The notes: generated by a model not told the origin, from the sequence alone. A DNA stretch of 53,028 nucleotides from Bacteroidales bacterium (GCA_016936975.1 JAFGWU010000049.1:1-53028), one strand, 5' to 3'; positions 19,777-29,548 are shown, counted from the first letter of the stretch. Numbers and translations: made by a program.

Positions 19777-20436
19777 TCACTCAATAATTTCAATCATCTC
19801 TGTGTTGGGGAACTCCGCCTGATTAAACCTGAATGCACTGTCGGGGAGCTCAGGAATTTCTTTCGAACCGGTAATAATCATTGTGTACAGGAGTCCCTCC
19901 TTGTGTCGTAGTTGCATTGCTTCCAAATCCTTGCTATCCATATTCATAAACATTCTGAGAAGCGCATATGGACCGCCTGGTTCCTTTGGATAGAGTTGAA
20001 CCTCGTACCGGTTTTTCCCCATGAAATTTCTTACTCCCATGAACTGGTATTTGAAATCCTGCTGATAGGACCTTAAGATATTAATCGGAGCGGTGTAGAG
20101 CAGTTCCCGATTATCCGGATCGGGAGTGCTCACATAGACTTCTTCATTATCGACATTCTGGGAATACTGTTTTTCGCCGTCAAAATAGATAATGTATTCG
20201 TCCATAAATATCCGGTACATGTCTCCTTTCATCTCAATTCTGCCCGTTCCCTCGATAACCTGGTCCCTGATCTCATCGACCCTGATGTATTCCATATTTA
20301 TTTCATAGGTCTTCTCTTTGCTGAATTGCGTAGCCACACTCCGGAGATAGGGTTCAGCTGCCGGATCCTGCTGGCAGAATAACGGTAAGCTTATTAAAAG
20401 AAGGGATAAAATACTGAGGGTATGTTTCAGATTCAT
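19777..20436 (-). CDS. lolA: LolA-like outer-membrane lipoprotein carrier
   Basis: A 219-residue periplasmic protein that would ferry lipoproteins from the Lol exporter to the outer membrane. A signal peptide (ILSLLLISLPLFC) precedes an incomplete-beta-barrel pattern: MEYIRVDEIRDQVIEGTGRI, GDMYRIFMDEYIIYFDGEK, then LYPKEPGG and PELPDSAFRFN. The start overlaps the ftsK stop by 4 bases (ATGA), so the two are translated from one message, an arrangement I associate with Bacteroidota. Sequence divergence from E. coli LolA is high, so the call rests on pattern and context. Confidence 0.85.
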   Translation of the reverse strand: MNLKHTLSILSLLLISLPLFCQQDPAAEPYLRSVATQFSKEKTYEINMEYIRVDEIRDQVIEGTGRIEMKGDMYRIFMDEYIIYFDGEKQYSQNVDNEEVYVSTPDPDNRELLYTAPINILRSYQQDFKYQFMGVRNFMGKNRYEVQLYPKEPGGPYALLRMFMNMDSKDLEAMQLRHKEGLLYTMIITGSKEIPELPDSAFRFNQAEFPNTEMIEIIE

Positions 20437-22793
20437 GTTTTTGATAGTTCCTTCAAAATCTGTTCCAAACTGAATTCATCCTTGACCAGAACCTGTCGGG
20501 CCTTGCTTCCCTCAAACGGGCCGAGTATGCCGGCGGCTTCCAGTTGATCGACAATTCTTCCGGCCCGGTTATAGCCGAGGGAGAGTTTTCTCTGGATGAG
20601 GGACGTTGAACCCTGCTGGTGCTGAACGACAAGGTATGCCGCTTCCTCAAATTTTTCATCTTTTTTGTTCAGGTCCACCTCAACCGGGTCCCCTGAATCC
20701 TGTTCCACCGGTTCCAGCATCATCGCCGAAGGGTATCCCTGTTGTTCTCCAATGAAGGAGGTGATCTCTTCTATCTCCGGGGCGTCGATAAATGCACATT
20801 GCAACCGAACCGGTTCACTGCCGCTAAGAATGAGCAAATCACCCCTTCCTACCAGTTTATCGGCGCCGGGACCATCCAGGATGGTCCTGGAATCAATCAT
20901 TGACGTAACCCTGAATGCAATTCTTGCGGGGAAGTTTGCCTTTATTACTCCGGTGATGATGTTGGTCGTGGGCCGCTGGGTGGCAATAACAAGGTGAATA
21001 CCAATGGCCCTTGCAAGTTGTGCCAATCTGGAGATGGGATGCTCTATTTCCCGTCCGGCGGTCATGATCAGATCGGCAAATTCATCAATGATTACCACGA
21101 TATAGGGCATATAACTATGGCCTTTATTGGGATTCAACCGCCGGTTGATGAACTTCTGATTGTATTCCTTAATGTTTCTCACCTGGGCATTCTTCATCAG
21201 AGTGTACCGTTTGTCCATCAGGGCGCATAACGAATTCAGGGTATGAATCACCTGTTGCGTATCGGTAATAATCGCTTCCTCAGACTCGGGTAACTTGGCC
21301 AGAAAGTGACGCTCTAATTTTGCATACAGAGATAGTTCCACTTTTTTGGGGTCTATCAGGACAAATTTCAGCTGTGATGGGTGCTTTTTATAAAGCAGGG
21401 ATGTTATAATTGCATTGAGACCAACTGATTTTCCCTGACCGGTTGCTCCCGCAATCAGTAAATGGGGCATTCGCTCCAGATCGAATATGAAGGTTTCGTT
21501 TGCAATGGTCTTTCCCAAACCTATAGCCAGCTCATAATCCGACTCCTGGAATTTCTTGGAAGAGAGCATGGTTTTCATCGCGACAATCCTGGGATTCTGG
21601 TTCGGCACTTCAATTCCGATGGTGCCTTTTCCGGGAATCGGTGCTATGATTCGAATTCCAAGAGCAGACAGGCTTAAAGCAATGTCATCCTCCAGGTTCT
21701 TGATCTTTGAAATCCTGATTCCCGGTGCCGGGACTATTTCATACAGGGTGACTGTGGGACCGATTGTGGCTTTTATTTTATCGATCTTAATATTATAATT
21801 TCCAAGGGTCTCAACTATCTTGTTCTTATTGGAAATCAGTTCCTCATTGGTTACCGTGCTGTCCCCGGTATCATAGTCCCTGAGCAGGCTCAGAGGGGGC
21901 GGCTGATATTTAGGCAGATCAAGTGTCGGATCATATTGTCCGAGAGCTCCATCATCCGGGTTATAATCCTCCCGGTCGATTCCCGACAAGTCTTCAACCG
22001 TCATGACAACATCCTGTTGATTAACGGTTCCCTGACCTGTACCGATCGTTTCCGCCATCTCCTTTTCTTCTTCCTCCTCTTCCTCTTCTTCTTCAACATT
22101 TGTCTGTGACTGTCCATTCAATAACTCATGCTGGTCGGAGAGGTCATCGGTGTTATTTGAAGCTGCGCCGGAATCTGTGGTTTTATGACGCTGGCTGATT
22201 TTAATTTTTTTGGCCCAGGGTAACAGGTTTGTTGAGAACAGCAGCAGTGCAATAAATGAAATCAAGAGCAGAAATGCGGTTCCATAATAACCAAGCAGGG
22301 CAATAAACCAACGGCTTAAAAAATAACCATGACTGCCTCCCGGTCCGCTGCCCAGAATGCCATCGGCCTCGCCAAAGATTACCCCAAAAGTAATGGAGAT
22401 CAGGATAATCAAAATAAGAGCATTACGGGTAAATTTCCAGGTTTTTACGAGCCGGATTCCGTATAGAGAAAGCGCAAACACGACAAGGATAACCGGGAAA
22501 AGGAAACTCGACAATCCGAACCATCGGTTGATAAAGAGGTCCGATAACCATGCTCCGATCTTACCTCCCTGGTTGTTCACCTCCACATCAGGTCCCGAAA
22601 AGACATCAGCCCATTTGAAATCCTGATCATTCTGCCAGTTGAAAAGATAGGATATGAATACCAGGAAAAGAAAAATTGCAACCAGAAGGAGAATAATACC
22701 CGTTGCATACCTGAGCCGTTCATCCTTAAAGAAATTTAGGATGCGCCTGAGAAAATTTACTGAACTTTTATTCTTCCTTTTTTTTACTGCCAT
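20433..22793 (-). CDS. ftsK: DNA translocase FtsK/SpoIIIE
   Basis: FtsK pumps chromosome ends through the division septum and activates dimer resolution. The protein has 786 residues: four or five N-terminal membrane helices within about the first 190 residues, then a short linker. The linker contains a run of about ten glutamates interrupted only near its end (around residue 235). The motor domain has Walker A GATGQGKSVG at 449-458 and Walker B VVIIDEFADLI. The C-terminal gamma domain, a winged helix that reads KOPS-type sequences, includes LSLGYNRAGRIVDQLEAAGI. It is followed by overlapping lolA. The linker is short compared with E. coli FtsK. Confidence 0.97.
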   Translation of the reverse strand: MAVKKRKNKSSVNFLRRILNFFKDERLRYATGIILLLVAIFLFLVFISYLFNWQNDQDFKWADVFSGPDVEVNNQGGKIGAWLSDLFINRWFGLSSFLFPVILVVFALSLYGIRLVKTWKFTRNALILIILISITFGVIFGEADGILGSGPGGSHGYFLSRWFIALLGYYGTAFLLLISFIALLLFSTNLLPWAKKIKISQRHKTTDSGAASNNTDDLSDQHELLNGQSQTNVEEEEEEEEEEKEMAETIGTGQGTVNQQDVVMTVEDLSGIDREDYNPDDGALGQYDPTLDLPKYQPPPLSLLRDYDTGDSTVTNEELISNKNKIVETLGNYNIKIDKIKATIGPTVTLYEIVPAPGIRISKIKNLEDDIALSLSALGIRIIAPIPGKGTIGIEVPNQNPRIVAMKTMLSSKKFQESDYELAIGLGKTIANETFIFDLERMPHLLIAGATGQGKSVGLNAIITSLLYKKHPSQLKFVLIDPKKVELSLYAKLERHFLAKLPESEEAIITDTQQVIHTLNSLCALMDKRYTLMKNAQVRNIKEYNQKFINRRLNPNKGHSYMPYIVVIIDEFADLIMTAGREIEHPISRLAQLARAIGIHLVIATQRPTTNIITGVIKANFPARIAFRVTSMIDSRTILDGPGADKLVGRGDLLILSGSEPVRLQCAFIDAPEIEEITSFIGEQQGYPSAMMLEPVEQDSGDPVEVDLNKKDEKFEEAAYLVVQHQQGSTSLIQRKLSLGYNRAGRIVDQLEAAGILGPFEGSKARQVLVKDEFSLEQILKELSKT

Positions 22794-22853
22794 ATCACTA
22801 TCCGAACTGTCATAAAATATCCTTCTAAAGTAATAATAACGTTGATTGGACCC

Positions 22854-23567
22854 TCAATCTTTTGTAAACAGACTGTTAATAATCTCTTCCATGTTTTTTT
22901 TCGAAACCGGCTGGTAATCCGGGGGTATCTGAAATTCCGCGGACTCAATATACCGATGGTCGTGATCGGTGCAAACCAGATTCATTTTGAGATAGCTCAA
23001 CTGAATCCTGAAATCTGTCAAAACATGAGGGATGGAATGGTAAGGGGTAGTGATATTGGGTTTTCTGACATCAATACTCCTGGTATAGTATATATTATAA
23101 CGGGTATGATCCTCAAGTTCTACCTCTATCCTGTGGGACAGGAGTCCTGAAAAAACCGCAGTGTCGTTTTTGTAATCCAGATTCGTGAAAGTAAGGGGAA
23201 CAATTCCAGCGGGCAATTCCTTGCTTTCACCGGTATAGTAAAGCTTATTCCCAAAGAAATTCAGCAGCGTGGAAACACTTTTCAACTTCAGGTCTGCCAC
23301 CTGTACCAGTGAAAACTGATTGAGAAATCCTTCAATCCGGGTTAAGATATAATAGTCTGTATAGTAAGCTTCCATTGTCGCCGGAAGGAGTTTTGTGGGG
23401 ATATCCCCGGCTTGCTCTTCCAGGTAATGAATCCTGTACCTGATAAAATCCGCTTCAAGGGTTTCGGGTACAACAGGGGATTGCCTGCAGGCAGACGCCA
23501 TAATAAACACCAGGGGGACAATTAACAGACTCCGGGAATGCTTCACATCAGTGGTTTTATGCTTCAT
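22854..23567 (-). CDS. Uncharacterised lipoprotein
   Basis: A 237-residue protein with a lipoprotein signal whose cysteine is residue 27 in ASAC. No domain is recognised. The body alternates short hydrophobic and charged stretches, which suggests beta structure, and has a helical C-terminal end (KKNMEEIINSLFTKD). It lies 60 bases upstream of ftsK on the same strand and could share its transcript. The other side is divergent from carbamate kinase. Confidence 0.75.
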   Translation of the reverse strand: MKHKTTDVKHSRSLLIVPLVFIMASACRQSPVVPETLEADFIRYRIHYLEEQAGDIPTKLLPATMEAYYTDYYILTRIEGFLNQFSLVQVADLKLKSVSTLLNFFGNKLYYTGESKELPAGIVPLTFTNLDYKNDTAVFSGLLSHRIEVELEDHTRYNIYYTRSIDVRKPNITTPYHSIPHVLTDFRIQLSYLKMNLVCTDHDHRYIESAEFQIPPDYQPVSKKNMEEIINSLFTKD

Positions 23568-23671
23568 AAAAATAGAAAATTATATCTATCCGTTTTACTG
23601 GTATGATACAGAATGAAGAATAAATATTCATATAATAAATTCCCAATGTGATTAATAACTTTCTAAATCCT

Positions 23672-23679
23672 TAGATTTG
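23672..23679 (+). promoter_or_regulatory. Putative carbamate kinase promoter -7 box
   Basis: TAGATTTG matches TAnnTTTG, 24 bases before the ATG at 23704. Confidence 0.55.
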
Positions 23680-23703
23680 CATAGGCAGTAAAAAGGTTGA
23701 ATT

Positions 23704-24660
23704 ATGAATAAACTGGCGGTCATTGCACTGGGAGGAAATGCACTTTTAAGGGGTGACCAGGCAGGCACCATTGAAGAGCAGGAGCAGAATACGACAGACA
23801 CCCTGGAAAACCTTGTTTATCTTATCAAAGATGGTTATAACCTGGTCATAACCCACGGGAACGGACCTCAGGTTGGTAACATACTGATGCGGAACGATGC
23901 CGGGGAAAGCATGTACCAAATTCCGCAGATGCCTCTTGATATATGTGTGGCTGATTCACAGGGAGGAATCGGCTACATGATCGAGCGGATGCTCCGGAAT
24001 GTACTGAGGAAACATAATATCGAGCGGGAGGTGGTGACCCTCGTTACGATGGCCGTGGTCGATAACCGTGATGAAGCTTTTTCCAATCCCACCAAGCGTA
24101 TTGGAAAAATTTACACGAAGCAGGAAGCAGATGAACTGAACAAAAACAAGGGTTGGATTTTCAAACAGGATATGAAGAAGGCTGGCGGTTGGAGAAGGGT
24201 GGTCCCGTCTCCAAAGCCTGTGAGCATCATCAATGAACGGGTCGTCAAAACGCTGGCTCATCAGGGGACCATTGTGATTGCTTCAGGAGGAGGAGGTATT
24301 CCGGTTTATATCGACGAGGAGGACCGGGTAAGGCCGGCAGAGGCAGTTATTGACAAGGATCTGGCATCGTCCCTGCTTGCCGCCAGGATTCATGCTGATG
24401 AGTTCTATATCCTGACGGATGTGTCATATGTATATATTCACTACAATACACCGCAACAGGAGATCCGGGAGTTTTTGGATTACGAAGATACCCTGAAATT
24501 ATTGAGGGCCGGCATGTTTGGGGAAGGGGATATGGCTCCCAAGATCAGGGCCTGCCTGCAATTCATTGAGGGAGGCGGGAAAAAAAGTGTCATTACGGAG
24601 GCCTTTAAGCTGGAGGACAAGCGCTTTGGCACAAAAATCACCCGGGAATATGAGGACTGA
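23704..24660 (+). CDS. arcC: Carbamate kinase
   Basis: This cytoplasmic enzyme transfers phosphate from carbamoyl phosphate to ADP, the energy-yielding last step of the arginine deiminase pathway. The 318-residue length is normal. Visible signatures of the amino-acid-kinase fold are LAVIALGGNALL at the start, VITHGNGPQVGN, IASGGGGIPV and VIDKDLASSLLA. A carbamoyltransferase gene follows 119 bases later with its own promoter box, so the two form a functional pair. No arginine deiminase gene is present, so citrulline may come from elsewhere in the genome or from outside. Confidence 0.96.
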   Translation: MNKLAVIALGGNALLRGDQAGTIEEQEQNTTDTLENLVYLIKDGYNLVITHGNGPQVGNILMRNDAGESMYQIPQMPLDICVADSQGGIGYMIERMLRNVLRKHNIEREVVTLVTMAVVDNRDEAFSNPTKRIGKIYTKQEADELNKNKGWIFKQDMKKAGGWRRVVPSPKPVSIINERVVKTLAHQGTIVIASGGGGIPVYIDEEDRVRPAEAVIDKDLASSLLAARIHADEFYILTDVSYVYIHYNTPQQEIREFLDYEDTLKLLRAGMFGEGDMAPKIRACLQFIEGGGKKSVITEAFKLEDKRFGTKITREYED

Positions 24661-24739
24661 GGTTAAAAAGATCATCTGAGTCGGGTGGATTATTTCTGTA
24701 AGGTTTATTCCGCAAAAGCATCCACAAGAAACAATTTAC

Positions 24740-24747
24740 TACTTTTG
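24740..24747 (+). promoter_or_regulatory. Putative carbamoyltransferase promoter -7 box
   Basis: TACTTTTG matches TAnnTTTG, 32 bases before the ATG at 24780. It lies in the 119-base gap after carbamate kinase. Confidence 0.5.
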
Positions 24748-24779
24748 TCAGGTTTAGATCTAACTTTAAGTTCTGAAGC

Positions 24780-25781
24780 ATGGAATATAATTTAAGGAAT
24801 CGTCATTTTCTGAAATTGCTTGATTTCACTCCGGATGAAATCAGATATTTGCTGGATTTGAGCTTTAGCCTGAAAAGAGGAAAGAAAGACGGAACAGAAA
24901 ACCAACATCTGTCCGGAAAAAACATTGCCCTGATTTTCGAAAAATCCTCCACCCGCACCCGGTGTGCTTTTGAGACGGCCGCGTTTGATCAGGGAGCTCA
25001 TGTGACCTACCTGGGGCCTTCAGGAACGCAGATTGGATACAAGGAGTCCATGAAGGATACGGCCAGGGTTCTTGGCAGGATGTATGACGGGATACAATAC
25101 CGGGGATTCGGGCAGGATGTGGTGGAGGAGCTGGCTGCCTATGCCGGTGTTCCTGTCTGGAACGGATTGACCAATGAGTTTCACCCGACGCAAATCCTGG
25201 CTGATTTCATGACCATGATGGAACATTCTGAAAAACCACTGAATAGAATGGTTTTGTGTTACCTGGGAGATGCAAGGAATAATATGGGGAATTCCCTGAT
25301 GGTCGGATCCGCAAAAATGGGTATTGATTTCAGGGCTGCTGCTCCGGAAGCTGTTCAGCCACATGAAAAACTGGTCAGAACCTGTCGTGGCATTGCTTCC
25401 GAAACCGGTGCAAAAATAACCATTACGGACCGTGTTGATGAAGCGGTCCGGGGAGCGGACTTTCTGTATACCGATGTATGGGTCTCCATGGGAGAGCCCG
25501 ATGCGGTATGGAATGACAGGATTAAGCTTCTGAGGGATTACCAGGTTAATCAGGAGGTTATTGACAAAACCGGTAATAAGGCGGTTAAATTTCTACATTG
25601 CCTCCCGGCTTTCCATAATCGTGAGACCCGGGTCGGGGAGGAGATATATCAGAAATTCGGGCTGGATGCGATGGAGGTTACCGATGATATTTTTGAATCT
25701 GAGCACTCTGTTGTTTTTGATGAAGCCGAAAACCGGTTGCATACCATCAAGGCTGTATTGGTTGCAACGCTGGGACTTTAA
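24780..25781 (+). CDS. arcB: Ornithine carbamoyltransferase, probably catabolic
   Basis: A 333-residue cytoplasmic enzyme that interconverts citrulline plus phosphate with ornithine plus carbamoyl phosphate. The carbamoyl-phosphate loop is STRTR at residues 57-61, followed by the conserved FHPTQ motif. The ornithine-binding SMG loop is in DVWVSMGEP, and [11 protein letters not shown] carries the active-site cysteine. This standard motif set indicates ornithine, not the N-acetyl- or N-succinyl-ornithine used by many Bacteroidota anabolic enzymes. Its place next to carbamate kinase argues for the catabolic role, although the sequence alone cannot exclude an anabolic argF. It overlaps the convergent DUF456 gene by 4 bases. 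Confidence 0.93.
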   Translation: MEYNLRNRHFLKLLDFTPDEIRYLLDLSFSLKRGKKDGTENQHLSGKNIALIFEKSSTRTRCAFETAAFDQGAHVTYLGPSGTQIGYKESMKDTARVLGRMYDGIQYRGFGQDVVEELAAYAGVPVWNGLTNEFHPTQILADFMTMMEHSEKPLNRMVLCYLGDARNNMGNSLMVGSAKMGIDFRAAAPEAVQPHEKLVRTCRGIASETGAKITITDRVDEAVRGADFLYTDVWVSMGEPDAVWNDRIKLLRDYQVNQEVIDKTGNKAVKFLHCLPAFHNRETRVGEEIYQKFGLDAMEVTDDIFESEHSVVFDEAENRLHTIKAVLVATLGL

Positions 25782-26266
25782 AAGAAGAGGTAGCGGACAA
25801 AGAAGAACAGTATAAATCCGCAGGTCATAAGCTTCATTCCGACCCCGGTGAGAAATCCGACGAATGAACCCCATGCGGCCTTAAGGGCCTGCTTCTCTTT
25901 TTTTCCCGTTGAAATTTCACCGATATATGCTCCGACAAAGGGACCTGCAATGATCCCGAGGGGACCCAGAAAAAGGCCGACCACAAGACCGATCGTAGCA
26001 CCCCATACCCCCCGTTTTGAACCGCCGAACTTTTTTGTGCCGTAGATTGGCATAATATAATCGAGAATGGTTACGAGAACCACAGCGAATAAAAGGATCC
26101 AGAGAGCGGTATCGTAACCTTCCTTCTGATCCTCAATGTACCGTGTCCAGTTCAGCAGGAGGAAGCCTGCCCAGCTGATGGGCGGACCGGGAAGTACAGG
26201 TAACACACTTCCCAGGAAACCGGTTATTACCAGCAGAGAGCCTATGATTGCCAGGGTAAGATCCAT
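25778..26266 (-). CDS. DUF456 membrane protein
   Basis: A 162-residue integral membrane protein with about four hydrophobic segments. It has the glycine- and proline-rich DUF456 pattern, including [31 protein letters not shown] and [10 protein letters not shown]. Glycine-zipper-like helices suggest close packing. Its biochemical function is not known to me. The 3' end overlaps the carbamoyltransferase stop by 4 bases in convergent orientation, and 164 bases separate its start from the next plus-strand gene. Confidence 0.88.
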   Translation of the reverse strand: MDLTLAIIGSLLVITGFLGSVLPVLPGPPISWAGFLLLNWTRYIEDQKEGYDTALWILLFAVVLVTILDYIMPIYGTKKFGGSKRGVWGATIGLVVGLFLGPLGIIAGPFVGAYIGEISTGKKEKQALKAAWGSFVGFLTGVGMKLMTCGFILFFFVRYLFF

Positions 26267-26430
26267 TTTTCTCTGTTTATATTATCCATGAAGCCGGACA
26301 GGGAACTCCGGATTCCGGAATAAATATACATCGTTTTCCCTGATTTACCCACAACCGGATTATATCTTTCCTGGTAATCCCTTTCTATATTAAATGATAT
26401 TCTTATATTAGAGATGCCACAAGAGCGGTA

Positions 26431-27159
26431 ATGAAAGAAGATGAAAATCTATATGACAAGATTGAGGAACTGTTTGGTAAAGATCCGGGCAACCTGAATA
26501 TTCTCGAACATAAGATTGATATTGACCTGCAGATGGAGTATTTCGATTGTTCGCGGAGGGTCACCCTGGAATATGATGAGGAGTGGGCCGAGGCACATTC
26601 GGAATATCTGTTTGATCCTGTCGTTCCAGCCGAATTGAAGAAAACCATACTGGCCCGGCTTGCCACCATTGAGAAGGTTGAATGTTACAGAATAATCGAA
26701 GCCTATCTTTCGGAACCGGATGAGGCATTGAAAGAGTGGGCAATCCTGTCGCTTTTCGAAAGCAAAATGCATCTTCAGGGTGATATACTTGACAGGAACC
26801 AGATCTTCATATCCACAGGACTGGGAGGGAGAGATGATAAGCTCCGTTATTTTATAGTCCTTATCGCACGGGGAGGGAAAGACCTGGATAAGCTTCAGAA
26901 ACGCATCATCAGGAGCGAATTTAAGTACGTTCTGAAGAAATATGATGCAGAAATAGAAAAGATACAGTTTTCAGGCTACCTGGCCACAGTAATTCTGCTT
27001 ATCCCGCTTCAGTTTGCAATCAAACAGGTATCACGGGAAATTATTGATGCCTGCAATTTATACGGTGACTTTCTTAGGGAGAATTTTATTGTAACGAATG
27101 TGAAACTACTTTCTTTCAATGAAATCAAAGAATTCATTGAAAGAAAAAAGGATAGATAA
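26431..27159 (+). CDS. Uncharacterised helical protein
   Basis: A 242-residue soluble protein with no signal peptide or membrane segment. The central part alternates helices in a way that resembles HEAT-like repeats, for example KKTILARLATIEKVECYRIIEAYL and EALKEWAILSLFESKM, but I cannot name the family with confidence. It is acidic near the N-terminus and basic at the end (FIERKKDR). It converges on the DUF3276 gene with a 20-base gap. The upstream 164 bases show no clear promoter box. Its function is unknown. Confidence 0.75.
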   Translation: MKEDENLYDKIEELFGKDPGNLNILEHKIDIDLQMEYFDCSRRVTLEYDEEWAEAHSEYLFDPVVPAELKKTILARLATIEKVECYRIIEAYLSEPDEALKEWAILSLFESKMHLQGDILDRNQIFISTGLGGRDDKLRYFIVLIARGGKDLDKLQKRIIRSEFKYVLKKYDAEIEKIQFSGYLATVILLIPLQFAIKQVSREIIDACNLYGDFLRENFIVTNVKLLSFNEIKEFIERKKDR

Positions 27160-27179
27160 TTAAGGAATAACAGGTTACC

Positions 27180-27566
27180 CTATGCGTTATTCTCTTCCTC
27201 CAGGTCTTCGAATTCAACGTCCGTAAAATCCCTGTCTTCAGAATTTGTTTCAGTGTCGGAATCCGTGGGTTCTATAGGCTGGGGATTTGCTTCGCGGATA
27301 AACTCCACCACTTCTTTAAGGGCTTCAGCAAATTTTTCGAAGTCCTCTTTGTACAGAAACAACTTGTGCTTTTCATAGAAAAACTTGCCATCCCTGTTAA
27401 ACCTCTTTTTACTTTCCGTAATTGTCAGGTAGTAATCATTTCTCCTGGTTGCTTTCACGTCAAAAAAGTAGGTTCTTTTCCCAGCCCTAACAGCTTTTGA
27501 GTGGATCTCATCTCTTCTTTGTTCCGTCAGAAGCTCTTCGGTTTTTGCATTTCCTTCTTCGCTCAT
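27180..27566 (-). CDS. DUF3276 (PUR-alpha-like) protein
   Basis: A small cytoplasmic protein of 128 residues from the ATG at 27566 (MSEEGNAKTEE). The upstream in-frame extension lacks family similarity. The core, VRAGKRTYFFDVKATRRNDYYLTITESKK and onward, matches DUF3276, whose members fold like PUR domains that bind single-stranded nucleic acid. The C-terminal tail is strongly acidic, as seen in other members. A nucleic-acid role is family knowledge, and the cellular target is unknown. It converges on the preceding plus-strand gene. Confidence 0.9.
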   Translation of the reverse strand: MSEEGNAKTEELLTEQRRDEIHSKAVRAGKRTYFFDVKATRRNDYYLTITESKKRFNRDGKFFYEKHKLFLYKEDFEKFAEALKEVVEFIREANPQPIEPTDSDTETNSEDRDFTDVEFEDLEEENNA

Positions 27567-27708
27567 TTCAACAGATTTAGTTAGGGTTCTTGCCGTAAAG
27601 AAAACCAAAAATGTAAAATATTTTACGAATTATCAAATTTTTGGGTAATTAAGTAATTGTCACCCTCAAGAGTCATGTATTATTTTTTCCAATATCCATC
27701 ATATATAT

Positions 27709-27716
27709 TAATTTTG
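27709..27716 (+). promoter_or_regulatory. Putative nusB operon promoter -7 box
   Basis: TAATTTTG matches TAnnTTTG, 80 bases before the nusB ATG, leaving a 5' leader of about 70 bases with no element that I recognise. Confidence 0.5.
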
Positions 27717-27796
27717 CCCCCTGCATCGACTTGCATGTGGAAATTAAATGTAACTTTAAAAGTCTTATTTTGATTGAATATCAGGTTCTTTAATAA

Positions 27797-28750
27797 ATGA
27801 TAAGCAGAAGACAATTACGGATAAAGGTTCTTCAAACCCTCTATGCATACTATCAGGGAGGAATGGAGTCCGTTCAGAAATCTGAAAACGAACTTCGCAA
27901 AAACATTGAAAAGGCTTACGAACTTTATCATTTTCTGCTGGTTCTGATCATCGATATTGTACTGTACGCCGAGTCCAGGATAGAACTGGCAAAGAACAAA
28001 CGAGTTCCCTCATATGAAGACCTGCATCCCAATACGCGGTTTATTGATAACAGGCTGGTGGATCTTCTGAGGAATAACGACCGGTTGCTTAAAATGGTGG
28101 AAGGTAAGAAATTGTACTGGACCGGTTATCCCGAGCTTATTAAAGAACTGTACCGGAACATTACCGACAGTGACTTTTTTCAGGAATATATGTCAGGTGA
28201 TGAGCCTGCGTTTACTGAGGATAAGAAAATCATCTCCAGGATATACACCGATATCATCTTCCCCAATGAATCGGTCTCCCAGGTACTGGAAGAAAGAAGT
28301 ATTTTCTGGAACGATGACTTTGAGTTTATCATCAGCATGATTGTGAAGACGATTAAGAAGTTCAAGGAAGCCGGCGGTTACAACCAGAAGCTTATGGAAC
28401 TCTATAAAAACGACGATGACCGCATTTTTGCCGTTGATCTTTTCCGGAAAAGCCTTGTGCATCGTGAGGAGTATTTGGAATATATCAAGACCAATACAAA
28501 AAACTGGGATCTTGAGCGCATTGCATTTCTGGATATCCTGATCATGCAGATGGCTATTACCGAGTTGCTCAATTTTTCTTCAATCCCTACAAAAGTGACC
28601 CTCAATGAATATCTTGATATTGCGAAATTTTACAGTACCCAGAAGAGCAATATATTTATCAATGGAGTACTGGACAAGGTGTTAGAACAGTTAAGGAATG
28701 AGAACAAATTGAAAAAGTCGGGAAGAGGATTGATTGGAGAAAATGAGTAG
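27797..28750 (+). CDS. nusB: Transcription antitermination factor NusB
   Basis: NusB binds boxA RNA with NusE and promotes antitermination, chiefly in rRNA operons. The 317 residues are about twice the length of E. coli NusB but normal for Bacteroidota. The family opening SRRQLRIKVLQTLYAYYQGG is at the N-terminus. The RNA-binding core sits at the C-terminus with NWDLERIAFLDILIMQMAITELL and PTKVTLNEYLDIAKFYS. It heads a tight plus-strand run continuing with DUF1573, yajC, a YbbR protein and coaE. The next gene overlaps its end by 8 bases. Confidence 0.95.
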   Translation: MISRRQLRIKVLQTLYAYYQGGMESVQKSENELRKNIEKAYELYHFLLVLIIDIVLYAESRIELAKNKRVPSYEDLHPNTRFIDNRLVDLLRNNDRLLKMVEGKKLYWTGYPELIKELYRNITDSDFFQEYMSGDEPAFTEDKKIISRIYTDIIFPNESVSQVLEERSIFWNDDFEFIISMIVKTIKKFKEAGGYNQKLMELYKNDDDRIFAVDLFRKSLVHREEYLEYIKTNTKNWDLERIAFLDILIMQMAITELLNFSSIPTKVTLNEYLDIAKFYSTQKSNIFINGVLDKVLEQLRNENKLKKSGRGLIGENE

Positions 28751-29189
28751 ATTCGTATATTCAATATGGGGTTTGTTTCTCTTCCTGCTGTTCTCTGGTT
28801 GCAGCCTGCAAAACAGTGGGATCTCCGAGCAGACCGAAAATGATTCCGGGGAACCATTTTCCACAGGTCTGCAAAGCCATATTGAGTTTGATGCACCGGT
28901 TCATGATTTTGGAACAGTGGTTGAAGGGGAGCGGGTTGTAGCATTCTTTAACTATAGGAACATTGGACCGGGTGAACTGGTTATAGAAAGTGTGGAGTCG
29001 TCCTGCGGCTGTACGGTTACTGAGTGGTCCGGAAAGCCACTGGATCCGGGCCAGGGTTCGTTTCTGAAGGTAATTTTCAATACAGCGGGACGGTATGGAG
29101 AACAGATAAAGGTTATTACCATTCGGTCCAATGCAAAAAATCCGGAGGTAAGACTAAAAATAAAAGCGGATATAATAACGGACAAATAA
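28743..29189 (+). CDS. DUF1573 lipoprotein
   Basis: A 148-residue protein from the ATG at 28743, chosen over the upstream TTG at 28734 because GGAGA directly precedes it. The lipoprotein signal ends at cysteine 20 in FSGC. The rest is a DUF1573 immunoglobulin-like domain: HDFGTVVEGERVVAFFNYRN, the conserved SSCGCTV cysteine pair, then LDPGQGSFLKVIFNT and GRYGEQIKVITIRSNA. It should face the periplasm. Its function is not known. It overlaps nusB by 8 bases and precedes yajC by 26 bases, the usual order in this phylum. Confidence 0.93.
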   Translation: MSRFVYSIWGLFLFLLFSGCSLQNSGISEQTENDSGEPFSTGLQSHIEFDAPVHDFGTVVEGERVVAFFNYRNIGPGELVIESVESSCGCTVTEWSGKPLDPGQGSFLKVIFNTAGRYGEQIKVITIRSNAKNPEVRLKIKADIITDK

Positions 29190-29215
29190 TTGATTACTAA
29201 TTTAATTATTAAAAC

Positions 29216-29548
29216 ATGAATTTTCTATTTCAAATTTTACAACAGCAGGGAACCCAGACAGGGGGAAATCCGGGCATTTCTTCACTGATATTCCTGGTTC
29301 TGATCATCGTGGTATTTTATTTCTTTATGATTCGGCCACAGGTTAAGAAGCAGAAGGAGATGACCAATTACAGGAACGCTCTTAAAAAAGGTGATAAAGT
29401 TTCTACCACCGGAGGAATCTACGGCAAAATAACCGACGTCAAGGAGAAGACAGTTACACTGGAGATTGCTGACAATGTTCTGGTCAGGGTGGATAAAACT
29501 GCCGTAACCCCGGATCCGACTGCATCTGATCAGCTTCAGAAGAGCTGA
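29216..29548 (+). CDS. yajC: Preprotein translocase accessory subunit YajC
   Basis: A 110-residue single-span inner-membrane protein associated with SecDF and the Sec translocon. One hydrophobic helix (LIFLVLIIVVFYFFMI) is followed by the family motif RPQVKKQKEM and the conserved cytoplasmic part GDKVSTTGGIYGKITDVKEKTVTLEI. The length is typical. It is part of the nusB run. A small hairpin lies between its stop and the next gene. Confidence 0.95.
   Translation: MNFLFQILQQQGTQTGGNPGISSLIFLVLIIVVFYFFMIRPQVKKQKEMTNYRNALKKGDKVSTTGGIYGKITDVKEKTVTLEIADNVLVRVDKTAVTPDPTASDQLQKS

Noticed and set aside
27165..27192. Inverted repeat GAATAAC/GTTATTC between convergent genes
   Set aside because: There is no T tract on either side and the stem is AT-rich, so it is not supported as a terminator.
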